This document shows positions 60,277-64,000 of a stretch of 64,000 bases of DNA, piece after piece; within the stretch, counting starts at the first letter, position 1, and each line of letters opens with the position of its first letter. The notes beneath the pieces were generated by a model. It saw only the letters and a program-made list of their open reading frames with translations. It had not been told where the DNA came from and ran no database searches. Location of the stretch: NCBI GenBank assembly GCA_052170475.1, contig JBQNAL010000001.1, forward strand, positions 1-64,000, given 5' to 3'. This DNA comes from CAJPQU01 sp052170475 (GTDB lineage Bacteria; Bacillota; Negativicutes; Selenomonadales; Selenomonadaceae). A program made the translations under genes and the position numbers.

Positions 60277-60963
60277 ATGGACATCAAGATACTCGCGTCC
60301 GGGAGCAGAGGGAACGCTTACATCATTAGCGATGGCACGACTACACTGCTTCTTGACGCGGGGATTCCATTTAGGGAGATACAGAAGGGCTGCGGGTTTC
60401 AGACGAGCAGCATAAAGGGCTGTCTCGTTACCCACCGCCATGGTGACCATTCCAAGGCGATACCGAAGCTCCTGCAGCGAGGCATTACAGTCTACAGCAA
60501 CGCCGACGTGGCAGAGCTTTATCCGGGAGTACATCAAATAGACGCGCTAAAGGAAGTTCCCGCCGGTACGCTCCGTGTCCTACCGTTCGAGGCGGAGCAT
60601 GACGTACCGTGCTATGGGTATCAGGTGACATCGGCAGAGACGAGCGAAAAACTCGTCTACATCACCGACAGCGCCTATGTCCGCTACACCTTTACGGGGC
60701 TTACCCACATCATGATCGAGGCGAACTATGCGCAGGAGATCATCATCGACAACGCAAAGCACGATCGAATTCCGCTTTATTTAGCAGAGCGTGTCATTCA
60801 AACGCACATGAGTATAGAGACGCTTTTGGAGCTTCTCCGGGCAAATGACATGAGTAAGGTGCGGCAGATTTACCTCTTGCATCTCTCCGATGGTAACAGT
60901 GACGCAGAAGCGTTCAAAAGGAGGGTGCAGCAGGAGACGGGCGCGGAGGTATGCATCGCATAA
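60277..60963 (+). CDS. MBL-fold metallo-hydrolase (YycJ-like)
   Basis: A 228-aa metallo-beta-lactamase-fold protein. LASGSRGNAYII at the start, the metal-binding THRHGDHSKAI (HxHxDH) near 50 and ITDSAYVRYTF near 128 fit the YycJ/phage group, thought to act on nucleic acids or nucleotides. A phage position after recT is common. Start codon 3 bp after the recT-tail stop. Confidence 0.85.
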   Translation: MDIKILASGSRGNAYIISDGTTTLLLDAGIPFREIQKGCGFQTSSIKGCLVTHRHGDHSKAIPKLLQRGITVYSNADVAELYPGVHQIDALKEVPAGTLRVLPFEAEHDVPCYGYQVTSAETSEKLVYITDSAYVRYTFTGLTHIMIEANYAQEIIIDNAKHDRIPLYLAERVIQTHMSIETLLELLRANDMSKVRQIYLLHLSDGNSDAEAFKRRVQQETGAEVCIA

Positions 60964-60975
60964 GGAGATGTAAAC

Positions 60976-61350
60976 ATGAATGTAGATAGGCTAAAAGAGA
61001 TTTTCCAGAGCCATGGGAAGTGGCTCAGGGATGAGGTGGGAGAGAGGGCTAACCTGCGCAGGGCTAACCTGTTCTGGGCTGACCTGCGCGGGACTAAATT
61101 GACCGAGAAAATCATCCAAGTCGGTCCGATTGGCAGTAGGCTGGATTATACGATTTTCTTTGTTGACCAAGATGTTGTTCAGTGTGGCTGCTGGAATGAG
61201 TGCCAAGGCGGCTCGTTAGATGAATTCAAGAAACGGGTAGATAAAGCATATCCGGCAAACGAGGAAGAGACATTGATGTACCGCAATGAGTATTTGTCTG
61301 CGATTGCAATGTTCGAGAGGCTGCGCGATGACGCTCGGCAGCCTCTTTGA
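60976..61350 (+). CDS. Unknown protein with short pentapeptide-repeat stretch
   Basis: A 124-aa protein. Residues about 24-45 hold pentapeptide-like repeats (ERANLRRANLFWADLRGTKL), mirrored in DNA by imperfect repeats of GGGCTAACCTG. The rest is an unrecognised domain with FFVDQDVVQCGCWNECQGGSLDEF, a pattern I have seen near pentapeptide repeats in phage proteins. ATG after AAGGAGATG. Confidence 0.6.
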   Translation: MNVDRLKEIFQSHGKWLRDEVGERANLRRANLFWADLRGTKLTEKIIQVGPIGSRLDYTIFFVDQDVVQCGCWNECQGGSLDEFKKRVDKAYPANEEETLMYRNEYLSAIAMFERLRDDARQPL

Positions 61351-61585
61351 CGGGATTGGCGGCTGGCTTCTGGCGGCGCGTCATGCTGGCGTTACGCCCG
61401 TATGGGCGTCGGAGATCGAGCCGTTCCCGTGTGAGGTCACGAAGCGGCATTTCCAAGACGTGAAACAACTCGGCGATATAACGAAGCTCAACGGGGCGAA
61501 TTTGCCGCCGGTGGATATTATCTGCGCAGGAAGCGGACTTTCTGGCGCTAATCGCGTGGGAGAAGATCGCGGAGATTGCCGCTAA
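61328..61585 (+). pseudogene. 5' fragment of a cytosine-C5 DNA methyltransferase
   Basis: From an ATG at 61328: TLGSLFDGIGGWLLAARHAG is methyltransferase motif I, ASEIEPFPCEVTKRHF the following helix, and IICAGS is the lead into the catalytic motif IV (normally GSPCQ). The sequence diverges exactly before PCQ, where it joins ssb sequence at a shared CAGGAAGC (61527-61534). The catalytic Cys and the rest of the gene are lost, so it cannot methylate DNA. Confidence 0.85.
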
Positions 61586-61802
61586 TTATCTCCACAAGGG
61601 ATCAAAAATCCTGGTGGAGGGACGGCTTCAATCCCGCAGCTACGACGCGCAGGATGGAACGAAGCGGTATGTGACGGAGGTTATCGTAAGTAATCTTGAG
61701 TTTTGCGAGAGCAGACGGCAAGAGAGCGCAGGGCAAGCCGCCACGATGGGCGCGACAGGGCAGTTTGGAAATCCAGTAAGCGACCGGGATATTCCGTTTT
61801 AA
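61527..61802 (+). pseudogene. ssb: 3' fragment of a single-stranded DNA-binding protein gene
   Basis: In a different frame from the methyltransferase fragment, codons from 61527 read QEADFLALIAWEKIAEIA, then LHKGSKILVEGRLQSRSYD, GTKRYVTEVIV and the C-terminal tip DRDIPF, unmistakably bacterial SSB from about residue 48 to its end. The N-terminal third, including the start, is missing. A GTG at 61614 could start a 62-residue piece, but without the OB-fold it would not bind DNA. Confidence 0.88.
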
Positions 61803-61821
61803 GTAGAGGGATTGGTGCGAG

Positions 61822-62886
61822 ATGGACTATATTAGGCAACTCAACGCATTCAGTAATCTGAGCGCTTGCAAGCTCAGTTCCAACGAAGTGAATGTTTACC
61901 TTAGATTATTTTGGTGGAACAATCGTTGTGGTTGGAAGAATGAGTACTTCGAGACGACCGATTCGAGATTGCAGCTTGAGACTGGAATATGTTCTCGCAA
62001 CACCTTGCGGGATATTCGCAATTCTTTGCGACAAAAGGGCTTCATTGAGTTTATCCCCGGGAAAAAGAGGAAGCCAACGCAATACAAGATTATCGATCTG
62101 TCACAACGATCAGACGCAAGGCAACCTATTTTATGGTCAACCACTGACCATAAAACTGACCATAAAACTGACCATAAAACTGACCACATATATAAACATA
62201 AAACTAAAAAACAAGAAACAGAAAAAGAAAAGAGAAAAGAAAAAGCCGTGGATTTTTCGCTGGATGGCTATACACAGAACCCGGACTTGATCGACGCCCT
62301 CAAGGGGTTTATCGAGATGAGAAAGCAGGGGAAGTCTCCGCTCACAGAACGAGCCTTGGCCTTGGCTCTTTCTCAGCTTGACCGATTGGGGCGAAGCGAC
62401 GAGGAGAAAATCGCCATCGTCAATCAGACGGTGATGAACGGGTGGAAGGGGTTCTATGCTCTAAAACAGGAGGTGAATCAACGTGGAGACACTGGAATCA
62501 ATCGTCGAGCGGCTAAAGACGCGGATCGCTATGCCGATTTCCGAGAAGCCGACAAGCGTCAAGTCTATCCGTGGGAAGTACAATCTCAGCCCGGAAGCGC
62601 TGGAACAGTATCAAGAGGCGATACTCCGAGTGGAGGAAGCGCAGGAGAAGTGCCGGAACTGCCGGGGGAGATGCTGGCAGGGGGGCAGCCTTCAAGGGGT
62701 GATTCCTGTCCTGACGATTGCGGGGGATCGGGTGACGGAAGCCGTGGAAATCTGCAAGTGGGAGCGGCAGCGCCGGGAACAGGCACGAATCGATCGGCTT
62801 ATTCGATCCGCCCGGGTGCCGATGGCTTACGAGCAGGACACCTTTCAGGACTACCGCCAGACGCCGGAAAATGCGGCAGCGGTTAA
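61822..62886 (+). CDS. Phage replication initiator-like protein; long out-of-frame overlap with dnaC-like gene
   Basis: The first about 100 residues form a winged-helix replication domain (LSSNEVNVYLRLFWWNNRCGW, SRNTLRDIRNSLRQKGFIEFIPG); then a TDHK tandem repeat, a Lys-rich linker and a DnaD-like C-terminal segment (TERALALALSQLDRLGRSDEEKIAIVNQTVMNGWKGFYALK) ending near 62470. The frame stays open for another 135 codons over the dnaC-like gene. That tail is Gly/Pro/Ser-rich and looks like a shadow of dnaC, so the native stop was probably lost or shifted. The functional part is to about 62480. Confidence 0.75.
   Translation: MDYIRQLNAFSNLSACKLSSNEVNVYLRLFWWNNRCGWKNEYFETTDSRLQLETGICSRNTLRDIRNSLRQKGFIEFIPGKKRKPTQYKIIDLSQRSDARQPILWSTTDHKTDHKTDHKTDHIYKHKTKKQETEKEKRKEKAVDFSLDGYTQNPDLIDALKGFIEMRKQGKSPLTERALALALSQLDRLGRSDEEKIAIVNQTVMNGWKGFYALKQEVNQRGDTGINRRAAKDADRYADFREADKRQVYPWEVQSQPGSAGTVSRGDTPSGGSAGEVPELPGEMLAGGQPSRGDSCPDDCGGSGDGSRGNLQVGAAAPGTGTNRSAYSIRPGADGLRAGHLSGLPPDAGKCGSG
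62143..62186 (+). repeat. 12-bp tandem repeat inside the replication gene
   Basis: Three exact copies of ACTGACCATAAA plus 8 bp of a fourth, encoding TDHK repeats in the linker between the winged helix and the C-terminal domain. Direct repeats of this kind often mark a replication origin (iterons) in phage initiator genes. Confidence 0.8.
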
Positions 62887-63388
62887 GGCGGCACGCTGGA
62901 TTATTGGCGATGACAGCGGGCAGGGTCTCTTTCTCTACGGCCCTCGGGGGACGGGAAAGACGAAGTTGGCGGCTATTATCACGAACGAACGACTGCGGCA
63001 GGGAAAGCCGGTGCTGTTTTCCTCTGTGCCTGACCTCTTGGGCGACATTCGGGCATCGTTTCATCGCGGCGACACGGAAGAAGTGCTGCAATCGGTCAAA
63101 GAGGCGCCTTTCTTGGTTTTGGACGATTTAGGCGCTGAACGCATGACGGAATGGGTCGGAGAGCAGCTCTTTGCCATCGTGAATTATCGCTATAACGAGC
63201 GATTGTCTACGGTGGTTACCAGTAACTTCGCCCCGGATGAGATTATCGAGCGGATGGCGACGGTAGATCGGGACGGCCGCGTCATAGACGACATGCAGGG
63301 GCAGCGTATCATGAGCCGGATTTACGGCATGTGTACACGGGTATTCTTAGGCGGTGAAGATCGGCGTATGGGAGGCGTAGCAGGATGA
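62483..63388 (+). CDS. DnaC-like helicase loader ATPase
   Basis: A 301-aa AAA+ ATPase that loads the replicative helicase. An N-terminal region with a Cys cluster (CRNCRGRCW, near 58-66) is followed by the ATPase: GPRGTGKTKLA near 153-163, Walker B FLVLDDLGAE and sensor VTSNFAPDEI. GTG start 9 bp after CAGGAGGTG. The frame is intact, which argues that it is this gene and not the overlapping initiator tail that is selected. Confidence 0.9.
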   Translation: METLESIVERLKTRIAMPISEKPTSVKSIRGKYNLSPEALEQYQEAILRVEEAQEKCRNCRGRCWQGGSLQGVIPVLTIAGDRVTEAVEICKWERQRREQARIDRLIRSARVPMAYEQDTFQDYRQTPENAAAVKAARWIIGDDSGQGLFLYGPRGTGKTKLAAIITNERLRQGKPVLFSSVPDLLGDIRASFHRGDTEEVLQSVKEAPFLVLDDLGAERMTEWVGEQLFAIVNYRYNERLSTVVTSNFAPDEIIERMATVDRDGRVIDDMQGQRIMSRIYGMCTRVFLGGEDRRMGGVAG

Positions 63389-63747
63389 AGCCGTTTAGCT
63401 TTATTATTCCCGGGCAGCCAGCGACGAAGAAAAACAGTGCAGTCGTTGTGCGAAGTCACGCGTGCCTCTTGCCAAGTGCAGCCTATCGCAAGTATGAGCG
63501 GCACTGCCGGGAGGTGCTGATAACGCTGGGGAAGCTGCCGCATTACACGCTGCCGGTAAAGATGACGTGTCGGTATTATCTCAAGGATCGTGCGCATTGG
63601 CCGGACTTGGTTGGGCTTATGCAAGCCACGGCGGACATCATCAGCGATGAGCGGCGAAAGATTGGCGGACGGATGGTGACGACGCGGGAGCGGCTACAAG
63701 AGCGGGTGAACGAGAAGAACCGTAAGCGCGGGTATCACGACGAATAA
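63385..63747 (+). CDS. RusA-family Holliday junction resolvase-like protein
   Basis: A 120-aa RusA-like endonuclease. FSFIIPGQPATKKNS at the start, PSAAYRKYERHC and the Asp-containing WPDLVGLMQATADIISD motif are family features. The C-terminal 35 residues are very basic and do not follow the usual DDGxI...WDGSR pattern, which may mean a frameshift after about 63640. ATGA overlap with the dnaC-like gene. Confidence 0.8.
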   Translation: MKPFSFIIPGQPATKKNSAVVVRSHACLLPSAAYRKYERHCREVLITLGKLPHYTLPVKMTCRYYLKDRAHWPDLVGLMQATADIISDERRKIGGRMVTTRERLQERVNEKNRKRGYHDE

Positions 63748-63790
63748 GCGGGAACAGGGCAGTGACGGAGAATAATAAGGGGGATATAGC

Positions 63791-64000
63791 GTGGATCACG
63801 GCGACTACATCAAAGAGACGAAGCGAATATTGCGGAACTATAGCAAGATGAAGGTCGCCGTGGTCACTCTGTCTGAAGAAATCGAGGCGTTAGAGACAGA
63901 GCTGCGGGGCGAATCTGTCGCAATCGCGCGGTACGGTGATGAGCCGCAAGGCGGAACGTCGGAACTGAACGCGACCGAAGCGGCTGCGAATCGTCGGATA
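63791..64000 (+). CDS. Phage protein, 3' end outside window
   Basis: A GTG at 63791, 6 bp after AAGGGGGAT, opens a frame that continues to the end of the window (70 codons). HGDYIKETKRILRNYSKMKVAV and the acidic ALETELRGE helix resemble the N-terminus of phage sigma-like or ArpU/DUF1492-type late regulators. The assignment is tentative because the C-terminal domain is missing. Confidence 0.6.
   Translation, partial: MDHGDYIKETKRILRNYSKMKVAVVTLSEEIEALETELRGESVAIARYGDEPQGGTSELNATEAAANRRI

Larger units (their letters stand above)
52080..64000. mobile_element. Prophage (left part), integrated at tRNA-Leu
   Basis: Integrase, CI/LexA-type repressor with a divergent Cro-like gene, excisionase-like protein, RecT/SbcC-like recombination genes, replication initiator with DnaC-like loader and a RusA-type resolvase form a typical temperate siphophage early region. 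No structural genes are reached. The accessory stretch from 53.4 to 54.9 kb is visibly more AT-rich than the host, and several genes are damaged (recT, a methyltransferase, ssb), so the element may be decaying. Confidence 0.93.

Noticed and set aside
62143..62186. Short tandem repeats as a CRISPR array
   Set aside because: The 12-bp units are contiguous without spacers and encode a protein linker; no cas genes are present. No CRISPR array was seen in the window.

Overview
The window looks like a chromosome segment of a diderm Firmicute (Negativicutes, probably Veillonellales/Selenomonadales), G+C-rich, with a prophage at its right end. Two TonB-dependent outer-membrane receptors show an outer membrane. 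The housekeeping genes and their order (sepF-proC-ylmH-divIVA-lspA-rluD-pyrR; yicC-remA-gmk-rpoZ-coaBC; an S-box riboswitch before metK; RqcH) are Firmicute-like. The genus cannot be fixed from the sequence alone.

Layout, chromosome (1-52.0 kb). 1-1.7 kb: serine acetyltransferase (5' end outside the window) and Mrp. 1.8-11.4 kb: a probable metal or metallophore uptake locus, with two tandem TonB receptors followed by a five-gene NikABCDE/CntABCDF-type ABC importer. A 7-1-7 palindrome sits in the promoter spacer of the first receptor. 11.4-15.4 kb (mostly minus strand): glutaredoxin-like protein and thioredoxin reductase, an AraC regulator, a small DapF-like orphan, and trpS. 15.5-19.4 kb: two unknown genes, then an M20 amidohydrolase with two DUF3100-type membrane proteins. 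19.5-22.3 kb (minus): corA with three envelope or unknown genes. 22.6-27.8 kb: ahcY-mtaD (SAH/MTA recycling) and ftsK. 28.1-32.8 kb: division cluster. 32.9-42.8 kb: rqcH, a rhodanese lipoprotein, an ArsC/Spx-like protein, dapF, yicC-remA-gmk-rpoZ-coaBC, an AMIN-amidase and a SEC-C protein. 42.9-51.8 kb: PPi-type phosphofructokinase, S-box/metK, typA, a second SepF, pepD, acyltransferase and SIMPL protein.

Prophage (about 52.08 kb to beyond 64 kb). It is integrated at the 3' end of a tRNA-Leu(CAA) gene. Leftward-reading genes are integrase, an Abi_2-family protein, a small unknown protein and a CI/LexA-type repressor. Rightward-reading genes are a Cro-like protein, an excisionase-like protein, small ORFs, an SbcC-like ATPase, RecT, an MBL hydrolase, replication initiator, DnaC-like loader and RusA. 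A YoeB/RHH toxin-antitoxin pair lies between. Several genes are damaged: recT has an in-frame amber codon, and a deletion has joined the 5' part of a cytosine methyltransferase to the 3' part of ssb.

Most interesting: directly upstream of the Abi gene lies a perfect-consensus promoter (TTGACA-17-TATAAT) followed by about 70 bp encoding two hairpins, the second a terminator that ends at the Abi start codon. This is the architecture expected of an RNA antitoxin with its toxin. A second candidate short RNA lies on the opposite strand between the integrase and Abi genes.
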